Of a stretch of 64,000 nt of DNA, positions 34,233 to 44,099 are shown one piece after another. The DNA lies in assembly GCA_014529385.2 (NCBI GenBank), contig CM043944.1:49020768-49084767 (forward strand), given 5' to 3'. Position 1 is the first letter of the stretch; the number at the start of each line of letters is the position of its first letter. The notes beneath the pieces were generated by a model that saw only the letters and a list, made by a program, of their open reading frames with translations, made no database searches and was not told the DNA's origin. A program made the position numbers and the translations under genes. The stretch comes from Adiantum capillus-veneris (Eukaryota; Streptophyta; Polypodiopsida; Polypodiales; Pteridaceae).

Positions 34233-34904
34233 AGCGAACGAGCTGGCCATGACGCCCCAGCAAGGAGTCGCCTGTCGGTGCAGCCTCATCCGATTGACTT
34301 GTGAAACTTACCTTAGCCCTTAATTTAATAGCCTTCGAGAGAATCTTTAGTAGTAATTAACCAAATGAAAAGTTGAAGCATTCCCAATACGAACATTATG
34401 AACGAATTCTGCAGTGCATTCTCTCCCACTGCTTGAGTGACATGAAGAAAACCCAATTTGCAAAGACTTCAAGCAATCTTTAAAAATATGGCCAGCAAGT
34501 ACCCAATCCCCAATCTCTTTTAATGGGTTTATTATAGAGAATCGAGAAAGATCCTCTGGCGAACACGAAGAAATGGAAGGGATGCTACAAATAATGCAGG
34601 CTCGTAGAGAGTTGACGACCGACAGGTGGCCATTAGGTCTCCTCAATCTCAAAAAAAAAAAAAAGTTCTTTCAAAACATATTAAGTGCATAACTGAAGAG
34701 TGAGTTTAAGAACAATAAAATTTGTTTCCAAACATATTAAGTGCATAAGTGAATGGTGAGTTTAGGAAATGAAAAGATAGTTGAAGGTGTAAAGTCAAAA
34801 GACATATAAAGGTAAAAAGTCAAAAGACCTCTTGTGTCGATATAAAGAGGTGTTTCTCTTCTTTTTTATTTTCTTTGTAGCGTTTTCTTGTCTTTAAAGT
34901 ATCT

Positions 34905-34936
<32 letters not shown>

Positions 34937-35228
34937 CCTCAATGTTGCATTCGTCCTTCTTAGCTAATAGTATTGCAAATCTACGTGCTTCGTCATTGCA
35001 CGTTGATACGTGCTATAGACTAGCACGTCGTTTTTGTTTTTATTGAGGGAATCTTTGAATTAAGAATGCCTTTTAATTTTTTTGAAACCATAAGGGATAC
35101 TTTAATATACATATATATGGCTAGTACGTGTACCAAAATTTTCGAAGCTGGTCTAATTAGAGGGCATCTCATGAGATACTCTTTATGAATTGAAAGCAAA
35201 AGGCATGAGCTCGGCACATAGCAGGAAA

Positions 35229-35235
35229 TGTGTGT

Positions 35236-35309
<74 letters not shown>
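35229..35309. repeat. (TG)n(GA)n compound microsatellite
   Basis: TG repeat 35229-35266 joined to a GA repeat through 35309. Confidence 0.95.
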
Positions 35310-35312
<3 letters not shown>

Positions 35313-35385
35313 GTGGATCATATTTTTCCATATTGAATTAAGGGCAGCGACCTGCATGGACGCACTGACAACGGGGAGGGCACAT

Positions 35386-35390
<5 letters not shown>

Positions 35391-35427
<37 letters not shown>
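35391..35427. repeat. (GA)n microsatellite
   Basis: 37-bp GA run. Confidence 0.95.
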
Positions 35428-35429
<2 letters not shown>

Positions 35430-35692
35430 ACTATGTGTCCGTGTAATAGCCAAGCAATACAAGGGGATTTTTTTTTTAACGCTACTAGAGTGAGGGTGAC
35501 AGGGAGAGACTATGGGAGTCTACAATGTTTGCAAATGATGGATGACTTTGTGTCATGTGGATGAGAGAGAGAGGGCGGAGCTTCGCCTCCAAGAGGCTAT
35601 AGCACTCCGCTTCCTCTTAAGTGCCTTGAGTTGCATGGTCAATCAAGGATGTGCAGAGGGAGGGACAAAGAGGGAGGCCAGCCATAGCTAGC

Positions 35693-35693
<1 letters not shown>

Positions 35694-35729
<36 letters not shown>
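35694..35729. repeat. (GA)n microsatellite
   Basis: 36-bp GA run. Confidence 0.95.
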
Positions 35730-35732
<3 letters not shown>

Positions 35733-36389
35733 TGTGTGCAAGGCTAGCTATGTGTGGGAGATGATGGATGGCTTGCATGAGGTGTTTGAAGGCAGACAAG
35801 ACCCTGAGGGCACTACTGGTGTAGTATGATGGGAGGATGCAGGGTCGTCCACAGACCTGGGGGTATGCATGGTTGGCACACAAGAATCAACTGCAATAGC
35901 TTTGCTTCCTATTGAGGATTCCAAAAAGGAATCGAAATCAAGAAAATTAATAGGTTTTTTTAAGAAATAGAGGCACTGATATAGCTTAGTAGTATATACT
36001 TCACCAAAACCGTATATAGGAAAAACCCATGAAATCACCTAGTAAAATGTGTTGACTAGACGAGTTAGAGCATTTAAGACTACACAACTAAATTAGAATG
36101 AAAAAATTTTTTTTTCTCTACACTTAATGAAAAGATGAAAGATATTCTTTGGTGCCAATTTGCATCTTGGAGAGATTTTGCTCTCTAGTCCACATTTATG
36201 AGCCTGTATTCTTGTCCACACACTTTTGTGAAGTATTAACCATAGTAATGCTGTTTATTTAGGAGTGAGGGGTTTAGCCCATACTTGGGAAAAATCCAGC
36301 TCCGTTGACTAGCATTTTTATAAATGGTCCACTGTTGTTGAGTTTTATGTGCAAAGATGTCGAAGTAGGTTGATGGAGGCGAGGGATTT

Positions 36390-37640
36390 TATGGAGAGGT
36401 TGCCAATGTTGGCACCTGTAACTTCCTCAAATCTTGAGGGCCTCCACAACCTATCTTTTAGCTATAACATTCCAAAAATGATAAGGAGTGTTGGCTCCTA
36501 AAGAAAGCATCATTAGTTGGTGCAGACTTCAAAGTTTGCCATAAGGCTTGTGACCATGGCTCTTCCATTTCTGGAATGGGCATCACTCTTTATGACTTGA
36601 CATCATCAATCGTGTTTGCTACTACCCTTGTATCCAATGGTGTTTCATTTTCAGGCCTCATTAGATCGGCAATTTTGTTTTCCTTTTGCTCACTTTCCCT
36701 TTCCTTTTGAGTTGTCAATACTGCTTGGTTGGGAATGCTTGTTTCTGCCTACACTAGAGCTTGAGCGGTCTCTATGAGCCATTTGCACATTTCCAATCTT
36801 TTTGTTTCAAATTCAAGATGTAGGTATGTCAACCATCTTTACTCTAAAGTATGGTTGTTATTCAGTCTTGCCTTATAGGCTTGCAACAGAGTATCTAAGA
36901 GCTCCTGTACTTTCTCCACCAAGACTAAACCATCGGATAAAGTTTTGGACGACTTCGCTCCCTCAACATTTCCTTTGTTTTCTTTTTCACATTCAAGCTA
37001 CTCCCTGGTATGTTGTAGCTCTGTCTCCAAGGAAGTCTTTGCCCTTAGCATCTTAGCTTTCATTTTGTCTCTCTTTGCTTTCCAAGATTCTTTTGAGTCC
37101 TAACAGTTAAACTCTCAAATTCAATTTGATATGGCATTTTTTGCTCATCCTCATTTGGCATGTTTCTTGTAGCTACTTGAGCTTGAGCTCTACTCACCAC
37201 ATTGATAGGAATTGTTAGCTTGGTTTTTGATCGACTTGAACAAGTAAAAACTTTAATGACATTCATCGTTGCTTTTCCCTTGTTTTCTAGATTCTTGGGC
37301 AGTTTGAAAGTAAATGGTATATCCCAAAACCCTCATAAAACCCAAAAAGCTTTGTTTTCTCACCATTGTGTGGACAAATTTATGCCCAATTGTTACCTCC
37401 ACATTCATAACAAGGACCTTCTGACTGAGCGGCTTGTTGCACCCCCATTAGCTGTCTTGTCCTAGGAGGATATCCTCTAAGTTTGTCTTTTTCATTTTCT
37501 ATAAGCATGAGCGTATTTTCATCCATCGTGTAATGATTTTTTCCTGGCTAGGCAATGTAAGAAGGTTCTGCAGCCTGTGGGACAGGTGTCTAACCTCACT
37601 CCTATCTTATTGCAAATGTAGCGAGAACCACGATTAAATT
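36390..37640 (-). pseudogene. Retroelement gag with two zinc knuckles (broken)
   Basis: Minus-strand sense from about 37600: ENTLMLIENEKDKLRGYPPR, then PCYECGGNNWA*ICPH, a CCHC knuckle with a stop at the Arg/Lys position, and a second knuckle-like box GIYHLLSNCPRI. Then NVIKVFTCSSRSKTKLTIPI and NVVSRAQAQVATRNMPNEDE run into a long Lys/Glu-rich, coiled-coil-like region (TKMKAKMLRAKTSLETELQH; LVLVEKVQELLDTLLQAYKA) to a stop near 36840. Further decayed sense continues to about 36400. Several stops and shifts are present. The layout matches the nucleocapsid end of gag leading into pol of a Ty3/gypsy element. The CACTA transposon begins just upstream at 37659. Confidence 0.55.
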
Positions 37641-37658
37641 GTCAATCCATTGGACGAA

Positions 37659-37860
37659 CACTACAAGAGGTTGTGTGCTCTTGTGACGCTGTTAGCGACG
37701 AAAATACACTGGGTTTTTATAACCCCCGACGTCGCTATATGCGTCGCTATATAGAGACGCTCATAGCAACGCTCATAGCGACGGTTATAGCGACGTTTAC
37801 ACAGAAGTCTATAGCGACGCTCCAGAGCCATAAATAGCGACGGTTATAGCGACGTCCGAG
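37659..37860. repeat. CACTA left terminus: 12-bp TIR and AGCGACG subterminal repeats
   Basis: After CACTACAAGAGG, AGCGACG occurs six times and its reverse complement CGTCGCT twice within about 170 bp. In this superfamily such motifs are binding sites for the TNPA-type protein. Confidence 0.88.
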
Positions 37861-38211
37861 AGAAAAAAAAAATTGGTGACAGGACATTGAATGCCCTGCC
37901 ACCCATCAACCATATTGTACTTGATTCACTTTTTAAAAAAAGTGCAACGGTAGATAATAGACTCAAAATAGTCACCCACAAGACGCATTGTTTGCAAAAT
38001 TGACAAGCGTAAAATTGACAATTGTACACATCATAGACAAAATGAATTGATTGGCAAATATAATAATGACAATTGTACAACATCATAGGCATAAAGAATT
38101 GATTGGCAAAATGAACTGCGGTGACAAATGTAATAATATACATGGTTCAAAAAGACGTATAAAATCCGTCTCATGATACATAAGCTATGAGAAACCCTAA
38201 ACTAATGCTAT

Positions 38212-39545
38212 CTAGCTACGGCTAAACTGACGTCGTCTAGTCAGACGTCTCATCACGTCCAAGCGGCGTATCTGTCGGATTTTGCAAAAAAAGACAATAA
38301 GACAGCTTTCAATAAGTATAAACATATAACGACATTTATAAAACAATACAAAAAATAAAAAAGAGTAAACCCTAATACTAACCATGCCGCCGCGAGAACT
38401 GAGAATGTCCATCAGGGCGTTTAAGCCCTTCCTGCCTGCGTACTCGCGCTCGTACGGTGTGGGATCACGTCCTGTCATCGACCACTGTCAAAACATACAA
38501 AGATTTCATTATGTTAGAATTAAAAAAACTCATAAACCCTAAACTATCGAACATAAAGAGCAATGCGAAAACACTTACAAAATCGGCCTCAAATGATGCC
38601 CATCCACCGCTTCCCAAGTGGTGCGAGCTCCCTGCCTCTACTCGCGCTCTGGCTGCATCCTTTTGTTGCTTCCACTTGTCGGGATTCTCGCGCGCTGCTT
38701 TCTTCGCATTCTTCCAATCTTCTTTGGCCAGCCAATCTGGCCTGTTCCACCCATGCTTGATTGCTTTTTGCACTTCGGAACGCTTGTGTTTGCAGTATTC
38801 GCGCATTCGAATCTTCATCAGGTCTTCATTGAAGCGCTGATCCCGTGTTGGAACGGGAAACTCATCATGAAGTATGCTGATGACTCTGTTTTTTAAATCA
38901 CTTAGTACTTCACTCCATTTGTTTAGTATGTAGTGTCTAAACAGCTGAGAGCAAAGACCACGCATGCGCGAGATCACCTTCTTGCCCTCATCATCCATGA
39001 TGATGCCGCCGCTGAAGTCGACGGAGTAAAGCAAGCCCTCTGGCCGGTGACGCGTGAACCTAGGTGTCCCGACAGGGGTCTCTAGCGGCGTGTCGATGGG
39101 GGTACGGACGTCAGGTGTCTCCACCGGCGTCTGGGCCCCGAATCGAGGAGTGTCGAGGGGTGGATCCTGGCGGAGTAGGTAGAGGTGTGTAGCTGCTAGG
39201 AACAGTCAGCCGCGCAAAACCTGGCGTAGATGGCGATGATGTGGCTGATGTGGAGGCGGGCAAAGAAGGGGAGGGTAAAGAGCCTCGTCGAACATGAGGC
39301 GGTGTGGAGGCATCGGCGACGGAATCCCAACAACCGCCACCACCACCACTAGAGCGCCGATGTCTAGCCGAGTGTGAAGATCGTTTCGTCGACGCCGAAG
39401 CTTCAGAGCACGCCGAATGCTCCGAAAGAGAGGGAGATGCGGATGGAGTAGGAACACGCGATGATGCGCCAGAGCGATGACGCTCCACGTGCCACTGTCT
39501 CTGCTGCGGTGACAAAGAAGAAAGAAACTCCTCATCATCCATACC
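38212..39545 (-). pseudogene. CACTA TNPA-like gene (Transposase_24 type), spliced
   Basis: A start is seen at MDDEEFLSSLSPQQRQWHVE (about 39541), followed by a Ser/Pro/Thr-rich low-complexity part to about 39130. A frame change near 39111-39124 leads to LYSVDFSGGIIMDDEGKKVI, a Lys/Arg-rich helical domain with RMREYCKHKRSEVQKAIKHG and RPDWLAKEDWKNAKKAAREN, the Transposase_24 pattern. SHHLGSGGWASFEADF ends at a GT near 38579. The next exon, TGRDPTPYEREYAGRKGLNA to SSRGGM at about 38383, ends at GTTAGT, and an acceptor CCGACAG near 38272 leads to a last exon. Such proteins bind the subterminal repeats and assist the catalytic transposase. The frame change may be a lesion or an unrecognised intron. 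Confidence 0.75.
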
Positions 39546-39782
39546 TGCATTAAACACACGAATATTTAAACTTAATATTGAATGAATAGAGTAGACAATG
39601 ACGCATATAAATACAATGACGCAATGAATTGAGTGATAGAAGAGACAAGTCGAAAACTCAGAATTTTCAATCAAAAGATGTGAGCACGAGTAGAAAAGAG
39701 CGTTATACACCATGGAAAGTACTTAGAGAGCCAGAGCTTTTACAACACGGAGCAAAATTGTTCAAATACAATATTTGTGGCT

Positions 39783-40394
39783 TTAAGAGATCTCTCTCTC
39801 ATCCTCGCATAACTCAGCATAACTTCCTATATCTATATAGAGCTCTCCGTTTAAACACATATCCTCTGTTTCATTTTGTAGCTCCTCTGCATGCACCCCA
39901 TATAGAGTAGTAGCATCTTGATGCTCGTCTGGCACCACCGCAGCGGCTTCTGATTGAGCATCTTCTCTGATCTCCTCTATTGATGCCGTTGTGATTAGCA
40001 CATGGTAGCCTTCATACGTCCTTACACTACGAGGGGCTATCTCTATGACGTACCACCAGTTTGATGTAGACTTTGTAGGATGAAATATTACCTGCCAGAG
40101 CCACATAACTTACATGAGAGCTTTCAAGCACATAACTTGTAAAAGGGGGATGTTAACTATTTACATACTTACTTGTTCACAATGCTCGGGTAGTACGAAA
40201 GTGTCTCTTAGGTCAGTCCATTTCTTAGTAGAATCCACCTCAAGAAAACCAGACTCTCCTCTACGCACAGTAGCGTTGCGACCCTCCATGATTATCTTGA
40301 ACCATTGCACGTCGAACAAGTCAACAAAAAATCCTCTGTAATCGATCCTCAAAATCTCTTGTAGCGTGCCGAAGTAAGTGAGTTCCGCCACCAC
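39783..40394 (-). pseudogene. DUF4216 C-terminal part of CACTA TNP2/TNPD transposase
   Basis: Minus-strand exon 40167-40394 reads VAELTYFGTLQEILRIDYRG, FFVDLFDVQWFKII, then GFLEVDSTKKWTDLRDTFVL PEHCEQV, the DUF4216 pattern (YYG-x-I-x-EI-x-x-LDY followed by LF-x-C-x-W). It ends at GTAAGT. After a short intron, VIFHPTKSTSNWWYVIEIAP (about 40085-40020) continues the domain, followed by an acidic C-terminus to 39783. DUF4216 is the tail of the large CACTA transposase. The catalytic Transposase_21 region and the N-terminal zinc finger are absent: a (CT)n array and non-coding sequence take their place. Confidence 0.75.
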
Positions 40395-40417
40395 AGGATC
40401 TGCACAGGTTCTTCGTC

Positions 40418-40420
<3 letters not shown>

Positions 40421-40487
<67 letters not shown>
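40421..40487. repeat. (CT)n microsatellite inside CACTA
   Basis: 67-bp CT run next to the truncated transposase exon. Confidence 0.95.
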
Positions 40488-40489
<2 letters not shown>

Positions 40490-40779
40490 CTCACATTCTC
40501 TAGTCATGTCCAATCCCCGCACACCTCGATCTAGAGGTGCACGGAGATCAGAACCACCGGGTTATAATCTCGTCTTTATTGGTCAATACCTATATTTGTG
40601 GGTACAAGAAATCTACAGACCCACGTCTACATGATACTGCATGTAGTGGACAAAACCCCTTTGCCTCTTCTCTAGCTGTAGCACTTCACAGCATCTTAAC
40701 ATCTTTTCACAGTAGATCTTTTCACTGTTCGTCTAACTCTAAACCCTAAACCGTAAGTAATTCTTGCGTGGACTCGATC

Positions 40780-40918
40780 TAACGTAAATAAGCGTAAATC
40801 TAAATAAACGTAAATCTAACTAAAAATAAACCTAAATCTAAGTTAACGTAAGTCTACATCTAACCTAATCTTTAACGTCTTTTGGGATAGTTTCCTACGA
40901 CGTTAAAACTCTCTTCTT

Positions 40919-40958
<40 letters not shown>

Positions 40959-41650
40959 CCTAAATAAACCTAAGTCTAATCTAATATAACATAAATCTAA
41001 ATCTAACGTAAATTATGTTATATTAAAAACAAAGAACTAAACTAACAGGGATTATAAGAACATTAAAACTGATTTAACACATAATTTTTCACATAACTCG
41101 GCAAGAGAGTTGGCATTCTCATCACTAAAGATGTGAGAGTTAACTTCCGGCGATGACGCTGCCTCATCTCCATCCACATCTGACGACAGCAATTGGCCCT
41201 TTGGACCGTTCTTGCTCTTGTTACTAACTTTGAAGTTGCTGTTGAATGACTAGAGGTTGTCTAGATGGTCATTGTCGGGGATGTAGTGACTCTTGCCGCC
41301 CTGAAGATCCACCTTCTTTCCTATCTTCTGAAGACATTTCACCAATACTTTTGGATCGACGGACCCACCATGAGTGAAGGCACCAATACCCTATATTCCA
41401 TTGAGGGCTTTCTTCACCCGCTTCATGCAGGCATCGCAGTCTATGGAGACCTAATCTAATCTAATATAACGAAAATCTAAATCTAACGTAAATAAACGTA
41501 AATCTAACTAAAAATAAACCTAAATCTAATCTAATTTAACTTAAATAAACCTAAATCTAATTTAACGTAAGTCTACATCTAGCATAATGTTTAACGTCTT
41601 TTAGGATAGTTTCCTACGACGTTATAACTCTCTTCTTCTTGTGTGTGTAC
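40780..41650. repeat. Duplicated TAAATC/TAACG-rich leader flanking the HMA fragment
   Basis: CTAATCTAATATAAC followed by AAATCTAAATCTAACGTAAA occurs at about 40978-41020 and again at 41457-41500. CCTACGACGTTA with flanks occurs at about 40890, 41610 and 41817. The HMA-like fragment lies between the first two copies. A (TG)n run is at 40923-40956. Confidence 0.7.
41040..41452 (-). pseudogene. Captured gene fragment with HMA (heavy-metal-associated) domain
   Basis: Minus-strand sense from 41452: VSIDCDACMKRVKKALNGI, the first half of an HMA domain with the metal-binding C-x-x-C (CDAC) and the following basic helix. A TAG follows, then GIGAFTHGGSVDPKVLVKCL and QKIGKKVDLQ, the second strand-helix of HMA as in plant HIPP-type proteins (GSVDPKVLVKCL-x-KIGKK). 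The middle strand of the domain is shortened. A second TAG is followed by a Ser/Asn/Lys- and acid-rich tail (NKSKNGPKGQLLSSDVDGDE). No CaaX isoprenylation box is seen. HMA/HIPP proteins bind metal ions; this piece has no start and two stops, so it is a captured remnant rather than a gene. Assignment rests on pattern recognition. Confidence 0.6.
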
Positions 41651-41849
41651 GCGTGTGTGGATGTGTGTGCCAATAAAAAGAGATAAATAGTATAACCTTT
41701 CTATCACCCATGCCAAGTATGATAGATTGGTTATGCCATTTCCCTCTTGAATAATAGGTCTTGAGTTCAACTCCTCGTCGGCTAGATCTTTAGGTTTTTT
41801 AATTTTAATTAGTTTCCTACGACGTTAAATTAGTTTCTCTCTTTCTCTC

Positions 41850-42051
41850 TCAATGTGTGCGTTTTTTTGTTTATGCATGTTTTCTCTCTCTTTTCCTCTC
41901 TCAATGTTCGGTTTTTTGTTTATGCATGTTCTCTCTCTCTTTTCCTCTCTCAATGTGTGCGTTTTTTGTTTATGCATGCTCTCTCTCTCTTTTCCTCTCT
42001 CAATGTGTGTGCATTCTTTGTTTATGTATGTGTGCGTTTTTTGTTTATGTT

Positions 42052-42056
<5 letters not shown>
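41850..42056. repeat. ~50-bp minisatellite, four units
   Basis: Units begin CAATGTGTGCG or similar at about 41850, 41901, 41951 and 42001, each with TTTTTTGTTTATGCATG and a CT-rich tail. All three plus-strand frames stay open across it because of composition, not coding. Confidence 0.85.
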
Positions 42057-42105
<49 letters not shown>

Positions 42106-42110
42106 AACAC

Positions 42111-42144
<34 letters not shown>

Positions 42145-42215
42145 GGAGAGGGAAAGAGGGGAAGGGAACATGAGAGTGAGGAGAGGGAAGGAGCATACCT
42201 GGCTCTCCTTCCTCT

Positions 42216-42263
<48 letters not shown>
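42057..42263. repeat. CT, TG and GA microsatellite cluster
   Basis: (CT)n 42057-42102, (TG)n 42112-42127, (GA)n to about 42142, (TG)n 42221-42263. Confidence 0.92.
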
Positions 42264-42266
<3 letters not shown>

Positions 42267-42381
42267 AGAAAGAGAGAGAGAGAGAGACAGAGGGAGAGCG
42301 TTACCTGCTCCTTGCTTGAGCGCGCCGAAAAACTCAGATCTAGAGTTTTTGGGCGCTCTCTGTTATTTTTTTAGCCCAGCC

Positions 42382-42501
42382 GGCGTCGCTATGAGCGTCG
42401 CAAATTTACAAGTAAAGTTGCGACGCTCATAGCGACGCCAGGATTATTTTTTTTTAGCGTCGCTGTGTGAGCGTCGCTAATATGAATAGCCTCTTGTAGT
42501 G
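42382..42501. repeat. CACTA right terminus with 22-bp perfect hairpin and TIR
   Basis: Arms 42382-42403 and 42418-42439 (GGCGTCGCTATGAGCGTC...) are perfect inverted repeats of 22 bp with a 14-base spacer, built from the AGCGACG motif. Further CGTCGCT copies lead to the terminal CCTCTTGTAGTG at 42490-42501. Confidence 0.9.
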
Positions 42502-42504
42502 GAA

Positions 42505-43455
42505 GCTGACTCAATTAGTGCATAGAGGCTACAAGAGGTTTTCAATCTCTTGGAAAACAACAAACAACTCGCATCTAACTCAAGCTACACTCAAGTGACT
42601 AAAATCACCCAAAGCCAATCGCTCATCGGCAAACAAATCACATCCGTTACAGCATTAGATGACATCCAAACGTAACTAAACTTCTAGGAAATGTTTATAA
42701 CACCTAAGCACACATGCTTGTGGTCTCAAATCTCACTTTAGGTCAAATGCAAAAATCGCGATTATGAACAACAGTGGATTTTTGACCTAGTCGTTTTCAA
42801 CCCAGAATGCATCTTAATGCTTAGTAATGATGCCCCAATATCCCGCTATGCTTAGTTTTTTATTTTGAAGTGTAAATTCTTACTTATGATGAAATTAGGC
42901 CGCGCTTTGGCGATGCCAAAAGCTACCGTGAAATGCTTACGTCAATGCGTAGAGCTCTTACCTGCGGTTGCAACGCAACAGACGTGACTGCAATGTGAGA
43001 ACCGAGGAGGGAGTAGGAAGCACGAGAAGGAGAGAAGTGAGCACCACTAGCTCACGCTGTGTATTTCATTATCCAAACCTTGAAAATAACTTACAAAAAT
43101 TGGATTTTATACCTTAGCCAAGGTTTTTGGTGGTCAAAACTAATAATCTGGGAGCTCTAACTAAAGACTGGTTGATACAATCTGAAAGCTTGTAGCCCCG
43201 ACTCGTCAATTATAAAGTCTATCCAGAAAATAGGAGTTACAATATTCTCGATTCATCAAAATAATAAATCTTACAATGAGAGCTCCAAAAAATGGTATCC
43301 GAGTTAGCTTGCTACTAACATTACCCCCCTCCTAGCATGTGTCGTCCGTTGACATAGCTTTATGGGATGAAATAATCTTTGGGTTGACGACTAACGAAAC
43401 GGTCTTTAAGTGCATGTAGAGCGTTCTCATATCTCATCTTTCTTTCTTTCTTTGG
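42505..43455. other. Flank of CACTA; coding-like scrap, then non-coding
   Basis: Plus-strand sense EADSISA*RLQEVFNLLENN, then KQLASNSSYTQVTKITQ (42503-42668) looks like a helical gag or coiled-coil remnant that the CACTA element entered. TGGTATCCGAGTTAG at about 43291 resembles the initiator-Met primer site with two mismatches. No gene is supported. Confidence 0.4.
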
Positions 43456-43458
43456 AAC

Positions 43459-44088
43459 CTACAAAAATTGCATAGTGACTCTGTTCTTTAGCTCGATGGC
43501 AGAGTAGCCTACGAATCTGGAAGTCAGGTTGCCAAAAATTTCCGTTTTCCAAGTGAAAAACCCTGTGTAGAACGCTTCCTCAAACGCCAACATATTGTGA
43601 GATGGCAAGAACATGTAGCGGGCGTAGAAGCCATAAAGGACTTCTTCGGAAGGTTGACCGCTTAGGTTGTAGCATAGACCCTTATTGCCCTCGAGGAAGG
43701 AAATCCACGGTGCTCCTGCTTGCTTTGGCTCATGAAAGGCTTCAATGCATGTGAGCAGTATTCGGAAAATTTTGTAGAGCATATCACATGAGAGATCAGG
43801 GAGACTTTTGAAGAATGCCATGGCGCCCGTTAGGGTTTTCACCATGTATTTCTTTGTCGGCGTTCCCTTTTTTGGAGTTAGCAATCTCGGATAATTCAGC
43901 CATGTAGGCCGCTTCTTTGTCATTGCCTCATGTGCTTGCCACGTCCTTACTCTTAGTACATGACAAAAAGTTGGGTCCTTTTGAAGTGCCGCAAGTGCTC
44001 TTGTAAACAGAATCAAGTATCTAGGATTCTTGTTCATCAAGCTCTTTCTCCACTTGGGATGAACTTCATCTGCGCCATCTACTTGCAT
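43459..44088 (-). CDS. Unidentified 209-residue open frame
   Basis: An uninterrupted frame starting MQVDGADEVHPKWRKSLMNK, ending NRVTMQFL. Composition is protein-like: Trp, Cys and aromatic residues are spread throughout, with segments such as HVLRVRTWQAHEAMTKKRPT, FKSLPDLSCDMLYKIFRILL and LAFEEAFYTGFFTWKTEIFG. No retroelement or transposase motif, signal peptide or membrane segment is seen, and I do not recognise the family. A TATATAAAG string lies 11 bases before the ATG, too close to be a normal TATA box. Being open over 630 bp in an area of decayed repeats makes it unusual. It might be one exon of a host gene or an accessory ORF of an unknown element. Confidence 0.4.
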   Translation of the reverse strand: MQVDGADEVHPKWRKSLMNKNPRYLILFTRALAALQKDPTFCHVLRVRTWQAHEAMTKKRPTWLNYPRLLTPKKGTPTKKYMVKTLTGAMAFFKSLPDLSCDMLYKIFRILLTCIEAFHEPKQAGAPWISFLEGNKGLCYNLSGQPSEEVLYGFYARYMFLPSHNMLAFEEAFYTGFFTWKTEIFGNLTSRFVGYSAIELKNRVTMQFL

Positions 44089-44099
44089 GTCTTTATATA

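Larger units (their letters stand above)
34300..36390. other. Intergenic stretch rich in microsatellites
   Basis: No supported gene. A short direct duplication (AAACATATTAAGTGCATAA at about 34674 and 34733) and several CT/GA/TG arrays (listed separately) are the only structure seen. Confidence 0.5.
37656..42504 (-). mobile_element. CACTA (En/Spm) transposon, non-autonomous, gene-carrying
   Basis: 4843-bp element (37659-42501) flanked by GAA on both sides (37656-37658 and 42502-42504), the 3-bp duplication typical of CACTA elements. Termini CACTACAAGAGG and CCTCTTGTAGTG are perfect 12-bp inverted repeats. Both subterminal regions are packed with AGCGACG motifs in both orientations. Inside, all coding sense is on the minus strand: a HMA-like fragment, the DUF4216 end of TNP2/TNPD and a Transposase_24 type gene. 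The catalytic Transposase_21 part is missing, so transposition would need a partner element. Confidence 0.93.

Noticed and set aside
35020-35493. Open frames over TG/GA arrays near 35.2-35.4 kb
   Set aside because: Artefacts of microsatellite composition.
41853-42432. Three overlapping plus-strand frames of 90-191 codons
   Set aside because: All follow the ~50-bp minisatellite and CT/TG arrays; no domain, and they lie antisense to the CACTA genes.
43285-43305. Primer-binding-site-like TGGTATCCGAGTTAG
   Set aside because: Two mismatches and no plus-strand gag or LTR found next to it; kept only as a note in the region entry.
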